The notes: a model not told the origin generated them from the letters alone. 64,000 nucleotides of DNA from Lachnospiraceae bacterium (GCA_015056765.1 SVFQ01000002.1:1-64000); one strand, 5' to 3'. Numbered from the stretch's first letter, positions 54,142 to 62,084 are shown. A program made the numbers and translations.

Positions 54142-54486
54142 ATGACAGTAAAAGACGCGATGAAACTTGCTGTAGCAGCCCTAGAAGATAAAAAAGGGGA
54201 AGACATTAAAGTAATCGATATTAGTGAAGTTTCTGTTATTGCAGATTACTTTATTATTGCTTCCGGTTCTAACGTAAACCAGGTCAAAACCATGTGCGAC
54301 AGTGTGTGTGAAGCTTTAGGACGTGCAGGAATGCCTGAAAAGCAAATCGAAGGCTATCAGAGTGGTAACTGGATTTTAATCGATTTCGGCGATATTATCG
54401 TCCATATTTTCGATAACGAAAACAGATTGTTCTATGATTTAGAGAAAATCTGGCGTGATGGAAAAGAAGTAGATTATACAAAGTAA
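54142..54486 (+). CDS. rsfS: Ribosome silencing factor RsfS
   Basis: Binds L14 and blocks subunit joining in poor growth conditions. The 114 residues contain DISEVSVIADYFIIASGSN, QIEGYQSGNWILIDFGDIIV and HIFDNENRLFYDLEKIW, the conserved family segments. It closes the obg-yhbY-nadD-yqeK-rsfS group and is followed by a terminator. Confidence 0.96.
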   Translation: MTVKDAMKLAVAALEDKKGEDIKVIDISEVSVIADYFIIASGSNVNQVKTMCDSVCEALGRAGMPEKQIEGYQSGNWILIDFGDIIVHIFDNENRLFYDLEKIWRDGKEVDYTK

Positions 54487-54504
54487 TAAAGAGAAGTATA
54501 AATA

Positions 54505-54542
54505 AAAAAGGAATTAGCATGGTGTGATGCTAATTCCTTTTT
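54505..54542. terminator. Bidirectional terminator between rsfS and lexA
   Basis: AAAAAGGAATTAGCAT and ATGCTAATTCCTTTTT form a perfect 16-bp stem around GGTGTG, with T-rich ends in both directions. Confidence 0.92.
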
Positions 54543-54571
54543 AAATGGATAAAGAAAACAAGATAATCAAA

Positions 54572-55195
54572 CTATCTCATAAAACGGAACACGCCAAATA
54601 CCTTTCCAAGAATCTGGCAATCATCTACGATAATAGGATCCATATTATCATTTTCGGGTTGAAGGCGAATATGACCATTCTCTTTATAGAAGGTCTTCAC
54701 AGTAGCAGAATCATCTACCAACGCAACAATCATTTCACCATTTCTGGCGGAATTTCTTTCTTCTACTAGGATCTGATCCCCATCAAAGATACCGGCATTA
54801 ACCATGGATTCACCTTTCACTTTCAACATGAAAACTTTAGATCCCTTTGGTACGTACTCAGCCGGAATCGGGAAGTAATTATCAATATTTTGCTCAGCAA
54901 GCAGCGGAAGACCGGCAGCCACAGTCCCAACAACAGGAACAGAAACCATCTCGGTACGAACCATCTGGAAAGAATCATCACAAATCTCAATCGCACGAGG
55001 GTGGGTCGGATCCTTACGAATAAATCCCTTCATCTCCAGGGTATTCAAATGAGCATGTACAGTTGAAGTAGACTTAATATTTAGCGCTGTACAAATCTCA
55101 CGAACAGCAGGCGGATAGCCACGCTCAAGAATCTCTTTCTTTAAAAAGTTTAAAATAGATCGTTGTTTTTCTGATAAAATGCTTTCGTCTGGCAT
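54572..55195 (-). CDS. lexA: SOS repressor LexA
   Basis: Represses DNA-damage genes and self-cleaves when RecA filaments form. The 207 residues have the winged helix (GYPPAVREICTALNIKSTST), the cleavage site Ala94-Gly95 in GTVAAGLPLL, and the Ser130 (VKGESM) and Lys167 (ATVKTFY) dyad. GGAGGATTGTT leads the ATG. Three SOS-like boxes lie in the divergent region, so it is probably autoregulated. Confidence 0.97.
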   Translation of the reverse strand: MPDESILSEKQRSILNFLKKEILERGYPPAVREICTALNIKSTSTVHAHLNTLEMKGFIRKDPTHPRAIEICDDSFQMVRTEMVSVPVVGTVAAGLPLLAEQNIDNYFPIPAEYVPKGSKVFMLKVKGESMVNAGIFDGDQILVEERNSARNGEMIVALVDDSATVKTFYKENGHIRLQPENDNMDPIIVDDCQILGKVFGVFRFMR

Positions 55196-55223
55196 AACAA
55201 TCCTCCTTTTTTAATACATCCTA

Positions 55224-55252
55224 ATAATACCATATTTACCTCCAAAAATCAA
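55224..55252 (-). promoter_or_regulatory. Promoter of lexA
   Basis: On the minus strand TTGATT (55247-55252), 17 bases, TATTAT (55224-55229). The first LexA-type box is just upstream of the -35. Confidence 0.65.
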
Positions 55253-55262
55253 ACATATTTTC

Positions 55263-55276
55263 GGAAACTTTGTTCG
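55263..55276. promoter_or_regulatory. LexA-type box 1
   Basis: GGAAACTTTGTTCG agrees with the inverted Firmicutes SOS consensus GRAACRYNYGTTCG at 12 of 14 positions. It lies between the two divergent promoters. Confidence 0.6.
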
Positions 55277-55285
55277 ATTTTTCTG

Positions 55286-55314
55286 TTGACAAATATACAG
55301 GTGTTCGATATTAT
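55286..55314 (+). promoter_or_regulatory. Promoter of the yneA-like gene
   Basis: TTGACA (55286-55291), 17 bases, TATTAT (55309-55314), near consensus. LexA-type box 2 lies in the spacer, which would block RNA polymerase. Confidence 0.8.
55294..55307. promoter_or_regulatory. LexA-type box 2 in the yneA-like promoter spacer
   Basis: TATACAGGTGTTCG matches the consensus at about 11 of 14 positions and shares the TGTTCG half with boxes 1 and 3. Confidence 0.5.
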
Positions 55315-55324
55315 AAATATGAAA

Positions 55325-55338
55325 AGGACATTTGTTCG
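55325..55338. promoter_or_regulatory. LexA-type box 3 in the yneA-like leader
   Basis: AGGACATTTGTTCG matches the consensus at 12 of 14 positions and lies just after the expected transcription start. Confidence 0.6.
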
Positions 55339-55420
55339 GAACATGCATTTGTTTCTTTGTCATTTTCTTAAAAGTAAGTATAGTAAGACACACCGTGTTT
55401 ACAGAATGGAGGCAACTATT

Positions 55421-55792
55421 ATGACAAACAGAGAATGGAATCGTATTCACAGAGAGAATAAGCTTCGTAGAGCCAAACAGTTGATGTTCTATAAAGCTTT
55501 ATTATGCGTTGCCTTTATTCTGTTTGTAGCCACCTTACTTACTTTATCTGTAAAGGCAGCTTCTAGCAGAGATCAGAAGCAATTTGAAAAGAGATATACC
55601 AATATCTATGTAAATGCTGGAGATACGCTATCAGACCTTGTAGAAGAGTATGCTTTACAGCTTCCGGAAGGTCATAATCAGAATGATTATTATGATGAAA
55701 TCCTCTATATGAATCACATGGTGGATGCTGATCATATTCAGTCCGGGGATTATATTATCGTTCCTTATTACGTATTTGCATCTACTAACTAA
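55421..55792 (+). CDS. LysM-domain membrane protein, YneA-like SOS division inhibitor
   Basis: In B. subtilis the SOS gene yneA lies divergent to lexA and encodes a membrane LysM protein that delays division. Here the start ATG 55421 follows GGAGG by eight bases, giving 123 residues: a basic N-terminus, a membrane span (about 22-44) and a LysM-like domain (IYVNAGDTLSDLVEEYALQL ... IQSGDYIIVPYY). Gene position, topology and LexA-type boxes all agree with a YneA role, although sequence similarity cannot be measured here. Confidence 0.82.
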   Translation: MTNREWNRIHRENKLRRAKQLMFYKALLCVAFILFVATLLTLSVKAASSRDQKQFEKRYTNIYVNAGDTLSDLVEEYALQLPEGHNQNDYYDEILYMNHMVDADHIQSGDYIIVPYYVFASTN

Positions 55793-55828
55793 ATATTCAG
55801 GAAATTCCGTATAATACGTCATTTACGA

Positions 55829-55857
55829 TTGCATTTCCTCTTTTTTCATAGTAAAAT
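55829..55857 (+). promoter_or_regulatory. Candidate promoter of the mgtE leader
   Basis: TTGCAT (55829-55834), 17 bases, TAAAAT (55852-55857), giving a leader of about 215 bases before mgtE. An isolated TATAAT at 55810-55815 has no -35. AGGAAAT (55799-55805) and ATTTCCT (55833-55839) followed by CTTTTTT may be a weak terminator of the yneA-like gene. Confidence 0.5.
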
Positions 55858-55901
55858 TTTTAAGGGTGTAAACCTAATATTTAAAAGAAAGAGGTGACAG
55901 T

Positions 55902-56003
55902 ATGGATACCGGAGACAGTCATGGGCGATCTAATTGCGATGGCGTATTACCAGTTTCAGAACATGTTTTATCTATACTGTTAGGAATGTCTCTTTCTAAC
56001 TAG
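55902..56003 (+). CDS. 33-codon leader peptide upstream of mgtE
   Basis: ATG 55902 has AGAGGTGA at a good distance upstream and opens a frame of 33 codons ending at TAG 56001. The product starts MDTGDSHGRSNCDGVLPVSE and ends LGMSLSN. I do not recognise it. It has no membrane span and is too short for a normal domain. Codons 13-17 contain the GATGGCGTATTAC segment that can pair with the left arm of the terminator before mgtE, so its translation could set mgtE expression. It carries early acidic residues (Asp2, Asp5), a feature of peptides sensitive to ribosome stability at low Mg2+, but this is only a suggestion. Confidence 0.7.
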   Translation: MDTGDSHGRSNCDGVLPVSEHVLSILLGMSLSN

Positions 56004-56054
56004 TTTTTTGTGTTCTGTTTTTTGTAGTGTGCCATCAATCGATGGCTTTTTTTT
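55938..56054 (+). promoter_or_regulatory. Putative transcription attenuator of mgtE (antiterminator/terminator switch)
   Basis: GATGGCGTATTAC (55938-55950) can pair with GTAGTGTGCCATC (56024-56036) over 13 bp, ten Watson-Crick and three G-U. The same GCCATC (56031-56036) is the left arm of the terminator, so the two structures exclude each other. A ribosome moving through codons 13-17 of the leader ORF would block the antiterminator. Direct observation: the complementarity; inferred: regulation. Confidence 0.65.
56031..56054 (+). terminator. Intrinsic terminator immediately before mgtE
   Basis: GCCATC-AATC-GATGGC followed by eight T, ending 25 bases before the mgtE ATG. Since no complete gene of normal size precedes it in the same transcript, it is best read as an attenuator. 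Confidence 0.9.
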
Positions 56055-56078
56055 ATGCAACGAGAGGAGGACGCTACA

Positions 56079-57500
56079 ATGGCAGAATTAAACGAATTAA
56101 ACTTAGAAAATGAAACCGTAGCTCCGGAAAGACCGGATTATGCGGAGCAAATTAAAAGTATCCTCAGACAGGATATTCCCCTAAAAGAAAAAGGAGAATT
56201 GCTGGAAGACTTCCATGAGAACGATATCGCAGAAGTTATTCCGGAATTAACAGAAAAAGAGCGAAAAAAACTCTATCACATTTTAAGTGAAGACCAAATC
56301 TCTGAAGTTTTCTCTTACTTGGACGATGTATCTACTTACTTAAGTGAGATGGATGCGGAAAACGCCGCAGATATCGTCGAAAACATGGATGCAGATGATG
56401 CTATCGATGTTTTGGAAGAGTTAGAAGAAGACAAGAGACAAGAATTAACAGACCTCATGGAAGAAGAGGCTGTTAAAGATATTGAACTGATTAGTTCCTA
56501 TGATGATGATGAAATCGGTAGTAAGATGACCACCAATTTCATTGTGATCAATAAGAACCTAAGCATTCAGCAAGCCATGAAATCTTTGATTAAACAGGCT
56601 GCTGATAATGACAATATCTCTACCATTTATACGGTAAATGATGACGGTACATTCTACGGAGCATTTGACTTACAGTCCCTGATTATTGCCCGTAAAGATG
56701 ATCCATTAGAGGATTTGATTCAAACCGCATATCCATATGTATATGCTCACGAAACCGTTGCAGAATGTATTGAAGAATTAAAGGATTATTCCGAAGACTC
56801 CATTCCAGTCCTTGATAATGACAAACGTATCCTTGGTGTCATCACATCCCAGGATATGGTCGAAGTCATCGATGAAGAATTAGGTGATGATTACGCAAAA
56901 CTCGGTGGTTTGACCGGGGAAGAAGATTTGCACGAGCCCCTTATTGAAAGTATGAAAAAGCGTATTCCCTGGCTTGTGGTGCTTTTATTCCTGGCATTAG
57001 GCGTATCTTCCGTAGTTGGTTTGTTTGAGAAAGTTATGACGAATCTGACCATGATTGTGGCTTTCCAGTCCCTGATTCAAGGTATGTCCGGTAATGCAGG
57101 TACTCAGTCCCTGGCTGTTACCATTCGTGTTATTTCTGATGAAGAACTGGATTTTAAACAAAAAGTTAGTATGGTATTTAAAGAAATCCGCATCGGAGCT
57201 GCCAATGGCTTATTACTTGGCTTTTTAACCTTTGCCTTGATTGGTTTATTCATCTTATTCTTTAGGGATAAGCCAGCAGAATTTGCATTCCTTGTATCAG
57301 CTTGTATAGGTACTGCATTATTCCTGGCAATGATCATGTCCAGTTTCACGGGAACAGTGATTCCACTGATCTTTAAAAAACTTGGCGTTGACCCAGCCGT
57401 AGCCAGTGGCCCGCTGATTACAACCTTTAACGACTTAGTAGCTGTTGTGACCTACTATAGTTTAGCATGGGTGTTATTACTAAACGTATTTCATTTGTAA
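56079..57500 (+). CDS. mgtE: Magnesium transporter MgtE
   Basis: Mg2+ channel gated by cytosolic Mg2+. ATG 56079 is eight bases after GAGGAGG; the frame opens earlier, inside the terminator tail. The 473 residues have the N-domain helices rich in acidic residues (ENAADIVENMDADDAIDVLE), paired CBS domains (about 140-265) and five membrane spans with MSGNAGTQSLAVTIR and DPAVASGPLITTFNDL, which form the pore. Leader control upstream is discussed separately; no M-box is seen. Confidence 0.95.
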   Translation: MAELNELNLENETVAPERPDYAEQIKSILRQDIPLKEKGELLEDFHENDIAEVIPELTEKERKKLYHILSEDQISEVFSYLDDVSTYLSEMDAENAADIVENMDADDAIDVLEELEEDKRQELTDLMEEEAVKDIELISSYDDDEIGSKMTTNFIVINKNLSIQQAMKSLIKQAADNDNISTIYTVNDDGTFYGAFDLQSLIIARKDDPLEDLIQTAYPYVYAHETVAECIEELKDYSEDSIPVLDNDKRILGVITSQDMVEVIDEELGDDYAKLGGLTGEEDLHEPLIESMKKRIPWLVVLLFLALGVSSVVGLFEKVMTNLTMIVAFQSLIQGMSGNAGTQSLAVTIRVISDEELDFKQKVSMVFKEIRIGAANGLLLGFLTFALIGLFILFFRDKPAEFAFLVSACIGTALFLAMIMSSFTGTVIPLIFKKLGVDPAVASGPLITTFNDLVAVVTYYSLAWVLLLNVFHL

Positions 57501-57520
57501 AACCGGTATGTACAAAATTT

Positions 57521-57565
57521 CAGCTCATTTTTGGGAGAAAATCCCCAGAAATGAGCTGTTTTTTT
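57521..57565. terminator. Bidirectional terminator between mgtE and the Xer recombinase gene
   Basis: CAGCTCATTT and AAATGAGCTG form a perfect 10-bp outer stem, extended inside by GGG/CCC, with seven T on the plus side. Confidence 0.9.
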
Positions 57566-58616
57566 AGGAATTCGTATATGGATCTATCTTAGCTGCCTGT
57601 TTACGGTGTTCTTCCTCCATAGCAGCATAATGTTGCGCCGTAGTGTTGATGTCTTTGTGCCCGAGGACATCGGCTACGAGGCGGATATCCCCGGTTTGCT
57701 GATAAAGTGCTGTACCGTAAGTACTTCGCATCTTGTGAGGAGATATCTTTTTATCAGGAACGGCAATTTTGGCGTATTTCCTGACCATTTGCTGGATGCT
57801 TCGAATTTGCATACGTTGCTTACGGCTGGATAAGAATAAAGCTTTTTCCTTATCAGATTCTATATAATGCGGCCGCTCCAAATTGATGTAGTCCTGCAGG
57901 GCGATAGCTACTTCTTCGTTAAAATAAAGAGTAGCAGTATTGCCACCTTTTCGAACAACAGAAAAAGAGTGCTCTTTGAAGTTTATATCCTCTAAATCAA
58001 GGCCTACGCATTCAGACACACGGATTCCAGTATGCAATAATAATGTAAGAATGGCTGTATCGCGATATTTTGTCTTTTCACAGAAGCTTTTTTGACGCTC
58101 TGTAGCCACCTTAGAACCTCTAACGGTGTCTAAAAATTGGTTGACCTCTTCGGAATTCATTCGAATGATGTCTTTTTTATGCATTTTACGACGTTTTGCA
58201 GCGCCTACGGTTGGATTATTCTGTAATATGTTGTGGGTACATCCATATTCAAAGAATCCACGTAAAGCAGACATACGTCTGGCAATACCTTTTTCTTCGT
58301 TTAAATGCTTAAATTCACCGTCAGAATAAGATAAATATCGTTGATATTCATTGATATCTTCAAAGGTAAGTTGTTCCAATACAGAAGCAGGTACATCCTT
58401 TGGATCCAAATTCCTGCACAACGGATTGGATTCCGTGAGAAAACCAAAGAACGTATGCAAATCACCGGCATATGCAATACAGGTATTAATCTGTGAAGTA
58501 AGTTCTTTTTCATCTAAGAAAGGAAGTGCATACCGTGGCAAATTCTTTTCCAAATCATGAAGTTTTTTTCTTTTTTGTTCTCGTAAAGAACGATTGTATT
58601 CGGAATTGGTTCCCAT
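57564..58616 (-). CDS. Tyrosine recombinase, XerC/XerD-like
   Basis: Site-specific recombinase of 350 residues. The N-terminal SAM-like core-binding domain (about 40-145) is followed by the catalytic domain with Arg in HTGIRVSECVGLDLEDINF, Lys in VRKGGN, HKMRSTYGT (H-x-x-R), GHKDINTTAQHYAAM (His and the nucleophile Tyr). It may be a chromosome dimer resolvase or a related housekeeping recombinase. No integrated element, attachment repeat or cargo is seen around it. An 8-bp perfect palindrome lies about 40 bases upstream. Confidence 0.88.
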   Translation of the reverse strand: MGTNSEYNRSLREQKRKKLHDLEKNLPRYALPFLDEKELTSQINTCIAYAGDLHTFFGFLTESNPLCRNLDPKDVPASVLEQLTFEDINEYQRYLSYSDGEFKHLNEEKGIARRMSALRGFFEYGCTHNILQNNPTVGAAKRRKMHKKDIIRMNSEEVNQFLDTVRGSKVATERQKSFCEKTKYRDTAILTLLLHTGIRVSECVGLDLEDINFKEHSFSVVRKGGNTATLYFNEEVAIALQDYINLERPHYIESDKEKALFLSSRKQRMQIRSIQQMVRKYAKIAVPDKKISPHKMRSTYGTALYQQTGDIRLVADVLGHKDINTTAQHYAAMEEEHRKQAAKIDPYTNS

Positions 58617-58656
58617 AGAAATCCCTCTATTCTGCGGTATTTCGCATGTCTCTTTT

Positions 58657-58676
58657 CGTTAAATTAGGATTTAACG
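58657..58676. repeat. Palindrome upstream of the recombinase gene
   Basis: CGTTAAAT-TAGG-ATTTAACG, a perfect 8-bp inverted repeat. On the minus strand a TATAAT lies just upstream, so the palindrome would fall near the transcription start and could be an operator. The remaining intergenic sequence to 58766 shows nothing else clear. Confidence 0.5.
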
Positions 58677-58766
58677 CGTAATTATATCTCTATTCTTATA
58701 CTACTCTTTTTATCAAAAACTGGCAAGGGGCAAGGTGGAAATCCCTTTGCAATTTTGTTTTTTTAC

Positions 58767-58797
58767 AAAAAAACTGCTGAAGAAAACTCTCCAGCAG
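58767..58797 (-). terminator. Intrinsic terminator after the cytidylate-kinase-like gene
   Basis: Read on the minus strand, CTGCTG and CAGCAG form a 6-bp stem with a 12-base loop, followed by seven T. Confidence 0.75.
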
Positions 58798-58805
58798 CTA
58801 GAATT

Positions 58806-59426
58806 CTATTTATTCTTTTCTACATCATCGATATATTGTGTGATGAGATCCACGGTACCTTGCAAACCAAGTTTACCGGAATTAATGGTTAAATCATAGG
58901 TATCAGCTCGACCCCATTTTTTGGAAGAATAATAATTGTAATAGCTTTGACGCTGTTTATCCTTTTTCACCATCATTTCCTTTGCTTCTTTTTCAGATAC
59001 CTGATTACGCTCCATAATACGTTTGATTTTATGCTCTTCATCAGAATGGATAAAGACATGTACACAGTTATCAAACTCGCTTAATGCATAATCTGCACAA
59101 CGTCCTACAATCACGCAAGGTCCTTCGGAAGCGATTTTTTTAATTGTATCAAATTGTGCCAAAAAGATTTTTTGACTGATAGGCACATCTACAAATGACG
59201 AATTATAGCCAAAGGAATATGTATCCATTACCAAATTATATAAAAATGAATTGGTTGGACGTTCATCATGACTTGCCAGCATTTCTTCACAAAAACCACT
59301 TTCCTTTGCAGCTCTTGTCAGTAACTCTTTGTCATAGTAAGGAATACCATATTTTTCCGCAACCATTTTGGCTATTTCACGTCCGCCTGATCCATATTGT
59401 CTACCGATAGTAATGATTGTATTCAT
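58806..59426 (-). CDS. Cytidylate kinase-like family protein
   Basis: A P-loop kinase-like protein of 206 residues. The N-terminus reads TIITIGRQYGSGGREIAKMV, a variant P-loop found in this family; YDKELLTRAAKESGF and CVIVGRCADYAL follow. It is related to, but distinct from, the canonical Cmk. GGGAGG lies upstream of the ATG. Substrate is not known; nucleotide or other small-molecule phosphorylation is possible. Confidence 0.85.
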   Translation of the reverse strand: MNTIITIGRQYGSGGREIAKMVAEKYGIPYYDKELLTRAAKESGFCEEMLASHDERPTNSFLYNLVMDTYSFGYNSSFVDVPISQKIFLAQFDTIKKIASEGPCVIVGRCADYALSEFDNCVHVFIHSDEEHKIKRIMERNQVSEKEAKEMMVKKDKQRQSYYNYYSSKKWGRADTYDLTINSGKLGLQGTVDLITQYIDDVEKNK

Positions 59427-59467
59427 ACGCTTTTCCCTCCCATCTACGGTATATGTATATTATACCT

Positions 59468-60388
59468 TTATTGTTCGATAATTTCTAGAATTTTCTGAAA
59501 ATACTCAGGCAAATTCGTATCAAATTCCATATAAGCCTCTGTTCTGGGATGTGTAAAACCGATGGTTTTGGCATGTAAGGTTTGTCCCTCACATTTACAC
59601 GGATCCTTTTGGCCTTTCATATATAAAGCATCCCCTACAATCGGATGACCGATATGTGACATATGAACGCGAATTTGGTGGGTACGTCCAGTTTCCAGCT
59701 TACATGCAATATAGCTAAATCCCTTATATTCCTTTAAGACTTTATAATGGGTCACTGCTCTCTTACCGCCCTGTACCACTGCCATTTTCAATCGATTCTT
59801 GGGATCCCGTCCAATGGGGGCATCTATTGTGCCTTCCTGTTCCGGCATATGACCAAAAACAACTGCATGATAAATGCGATTAGGAAGATGGCTTTTCAGT
59901 TGGTCTGCTATAGAATGATGAGCAAAATCACTTTTGCATATAAGCAAAGAACCGGAGGTATCTTTGTCGATGCGATGCACAATACCGGGACGCATCACGC
60001 CATTGATACCGGATAAACGGTCTCCACAATGATACATAATGGCATTTACCAGGGTGCCTTCGTAATGCCCGGGAGCAGGATGTACCACCATCCCCTTTGG
60101 CTTATTGATCACCATCAATTCATCATCTTCATAAAGAATATCAAGAGGTATATTCTCTGGTTTAATGTCCGGCATGATTTGATCCGGAACTTCGAATACA
60201 ATCTGATCATAAGCAGACAAAGAAAAACTAGGCTTGGTAATAACCTTGTCATTCACCCAAACTCGTTCTTCTTTTATCAATTTTTGAATATAAGATCTAC
60301 TTAAATCCGGAATACAATCCCGAATATACGCATCTATACGCTGATCTACATGATCATCCGTAATATCAAAAATGTATCTTTCACTCAT
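59468..60388 (-). CDS. rluD: 23S rRNA pseudouridine synthase, RluD-like
   Basis: RluA-family enzyme of 306 residues, with an S4 domain (QRIDAYIRDCIPDLSRSYIQ) and the catalytic domain: KPKGMVVHPAPGHYEGTLVN, the catalytic Asp in VHRIDKDTSGSLLICK, and LETGRTHQIRVHMSHIGHPI. Its start overlaps the lspA stop (TAATG), the lspA-rluD order common in Bacteria (lspA-ylyB in B. subtilis). Confidence 0.94.
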   Translation of the reverse strand: MSERYIFDITDDHVDQRIDAYIRDCIPDLSRSYIQKLIKEERVWVNDKVITKPSFSLSAYDQIVFEVPDQIMPDIKPENIPLDILYEDDELMVINKPKGMVVHPAPGHYEGTLVNAIMYHCGDRLSGINGVMRPGIVHRIDKDTSGSLLICKSDFAHHSIADQLKSHLPNRIYHAVVFGHMPEQEGTIDAPIGRDPKNRLKMAVVQGGKRAVTHYKVLKEYKGFSYIACKLETGRTHQIRVHMSHIGHPIVGDALYMKGQKDPCKCEGQTLHAKTIGFTHPRTEAYMEFDTNLPEYFQKILEIIEQ

Positions 60389-60939
60389 TATTTTTCATCC
60401 GTATACTTCACTTCTCTAGTAAGCTGAGACTTCGATGTAAGGAAAGAAAAATCATTTTCTTTATAGTAGAACAAAAGTGCAATTATCAGGATTGTAGTCG
60501 CTACTGTAACATAAATATCCGCCACGTTAAAAATCGGGAAATCAATCAAGGAAAAATAAATGAAGTCCACCACATAATTACGAACTAGACGGTCAATCAT
60601 ATTTCCAATGGCACCGCTGGCAATTAAGACTAGCAAGAATCTAAATAAATGGTAATGCTTTGTATCTGGTGCTTTGATTAATACAAACAAAATGACAAAC
60701 AAAATAATAATTGCAATAATAACAAAGAAAATCTTCTGATCAGGAAGCATACCAAATGCAGCTCCACGATTCTCCAAATACTGGAACTCTAATACGTGAT
60801 TGATTAATACAAATGGATTTTTGCCTTTTAGTTCTAAGATTGCCAAATACTTCGTAAGCTGATCTAAGGCTACAAATACAATTGTAAAAACAATCTCCAT
60901 AATTAATAATTTAATATTTAAGCTATTTTTTTGATTCAT
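60388..60939 (-). CDS. lspA: Lipoprotein signal peptidase (signal peptidase II)
   Basis: Cleaves prolipoprotein signal peptides, including those of the two lipoproteins at 34-36 kb. The 183 residues have four membrane spans, DQLTKYLAI in the first, LENRGAAFGML, and the two catalytic aspartates in GAIGNMIDRLVRNYVVDFIY and FNVADIYVT. The C-terminal tail is basic and slightly longer than usual. Confidence 0.96.
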   Translation of the reverse strand: MNQKNSLNIKLLIMEIVFTIVFVALDQLTKYLAILELKGKNPFVLINHVLEFQYLENRGAAFGMLPDQKIFFVIIAIIILFVILFVLIKAPDTKHYHLFRFLLVLIASGAIGNMIDRLVRNYVVDFIYFSLIDFPIFNVADIYVTVATTILIIALLFYYKENDFSFLTSKSQLTREVKYTDEK

Positions 60940-60968
60940 CGTTACTACCCTAATTTATATTCTTATCC

Positions 60969-62072
60969 TCAATCATCTAAAAGAAGTAATTCTCGAACTG
61001 CAGTCTCCATATCTTTTCTTGTAACGCTGGTATCAATGACTGCTTTACCGATTTTCTTAAGAAGAATGAATTTAAGCTGATTCTCACCGTTTTTCTTATC
61101 CTGAGATACATTATCCAAAATCATGTCTACATCCAAATCGTCCATGCTGATTGGCAGGCCAAATGGAACAAACATATCTCTTACTTCCAGATATTCATCT
61201 TTGGATAAAAGTTGATGTAAATAAGAAATATGCGCAGCTGCAACACATCCAAGGGCTACGCATTCTCCATGGAACAACGTAAAGTTACTTGCTTTTTCAA
61301 TGGCATGTCCAAGGGTATGTCCAAAGTTTAATAAAGCTCTATCCCCCTGTTCTGTAGGATCCTTTTCCACTACTGCTTTCTTAATGGAATCAGAACGATA
61401 AAGCATCTCCATGATGACTTCTTCATCATGGTCAGTGATTTCGTACATATTCTCTAAAAGCCATTCGTAGAATGCCACATCTTTAATCAGACCGTGTTTC
61501 ATAATTTCTGCGAAGCCCGCAGAAAACTGACGATCATCCAAAGAACGCAGTGTTGCGACGTTGGTGTAGACCAGACTTGGCATATGGAATGCACCAACCA
61601 TATTCTTATAGGACTCAAAATCCACCCCAGTCTTACCGCCAATAGAGCTGTCAGCCTGGGCCAATAAAGTGGTAGGAATCTGAACAAAACGAATGCCGCG
61701 AAGATATGTTGCTGCTGCAAAACCGGTCATATCCCCAACAACACCGCCACCAAGAGCGATCAGAAAATCCTTTCTGGTAAAATGCTCTTCAATCAGCGCT
61801 TCATAAAGACCACGAATTTCATCTAAGTTCTTATGGTCTTCTCCAGCCGGAAATGTATAGCTTATGACTTTATCACATACTTTTTTACAAGCATCCACCA
61901 CAAAAGATAAATATAAAGGCTCTACATGTTCATCCGTCACAATGCAAATTTGATTTGCTTTTGTTACACCAATACCTTCCAGCTCTGATGCTAAATTTTC
62001 AAAAGAGGTTTCAAAAACAATGTCATATGCCTTCTTTTTGTTGTATAGTACTTCAAGTCTATTATTTTCCAT
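60969..62072 (-). CDS. aroB: 3-dehydroquinate synthase
   Basis: Second enzyme of the shikimate pathway, NAD- and metal-dependent. The 367 residues contain FPAGEDHKNL, GGGVVGDMTGFAAATYLRGI, RFVQIPTTLLAQADSSIGGK, KHGLIKD and the metal ligands in NFGHTLGHAIE and FHGECVALG. It is placed between sepF and lspA, separated from sepF by a terminator, and is the only shikimate gene seen in the window. Confidence 0.96.
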   Translation of the reverse strand: MENNRLEVLYNKKKAYDIVFETSFENLASELEGIGVTKANQICIVTDEHVEPLYLSFVVDACKKVCDKVISYTFPAGEDHKNLDEIRGLYEALIEEHFTRKDFLIALGGGVVGDMTGFAAATYLRGIRFVQIPTTLLAQADSSIGGKTGVDFESYKNMVGAFHMPSLVYTNVATLRSLDDRQFSAGFAEIMKHGLIKDVAFYEWLLENMYEITDHDEEVIMEMLYRSDSIKKAVVEKDPTEQGDRALLNFGHTLGHAIEKASNFTLFHGECVALGCVAAAHISYLHQLLSKDEYLEVRDMFVPFGLPISMDDLDVDMILDNVSQDKKNGENQLKFILLKKIGKAVIDTSVTRKDMETAVRELLLLDD

Positions 62073-62084
62073 ATCGTCACCTTA

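Noticed and set aside
54545-54769. Plus-strand frame of 74 codons opposite lexA
   Set aside because: Antisense to the conserved C-terminal peptidase domain of LexA and within the terminator flank; no support.
55793-56078. M-box (ykoK) magnesium riboswitch before mgtE
   Set aside because: The expected long conserved M-box core is not recognisable, and most of the space is taken by a translated short ORF and the terminator.
57564-58616. Integrase of a mobile element
   Set aside because: The neighbours are housekeeping genes on both sides and no att repeats, tRNA, or cargo genes are found, so a resident Xer-type protein is more likely.
58657-58676. dif site for Xer recombination
   Set aside because: The sequence does not resemble Firmicutes dif (two 11-bp arms around a 6-bp centre); arms here are 8 bp with a 4-bp centre.
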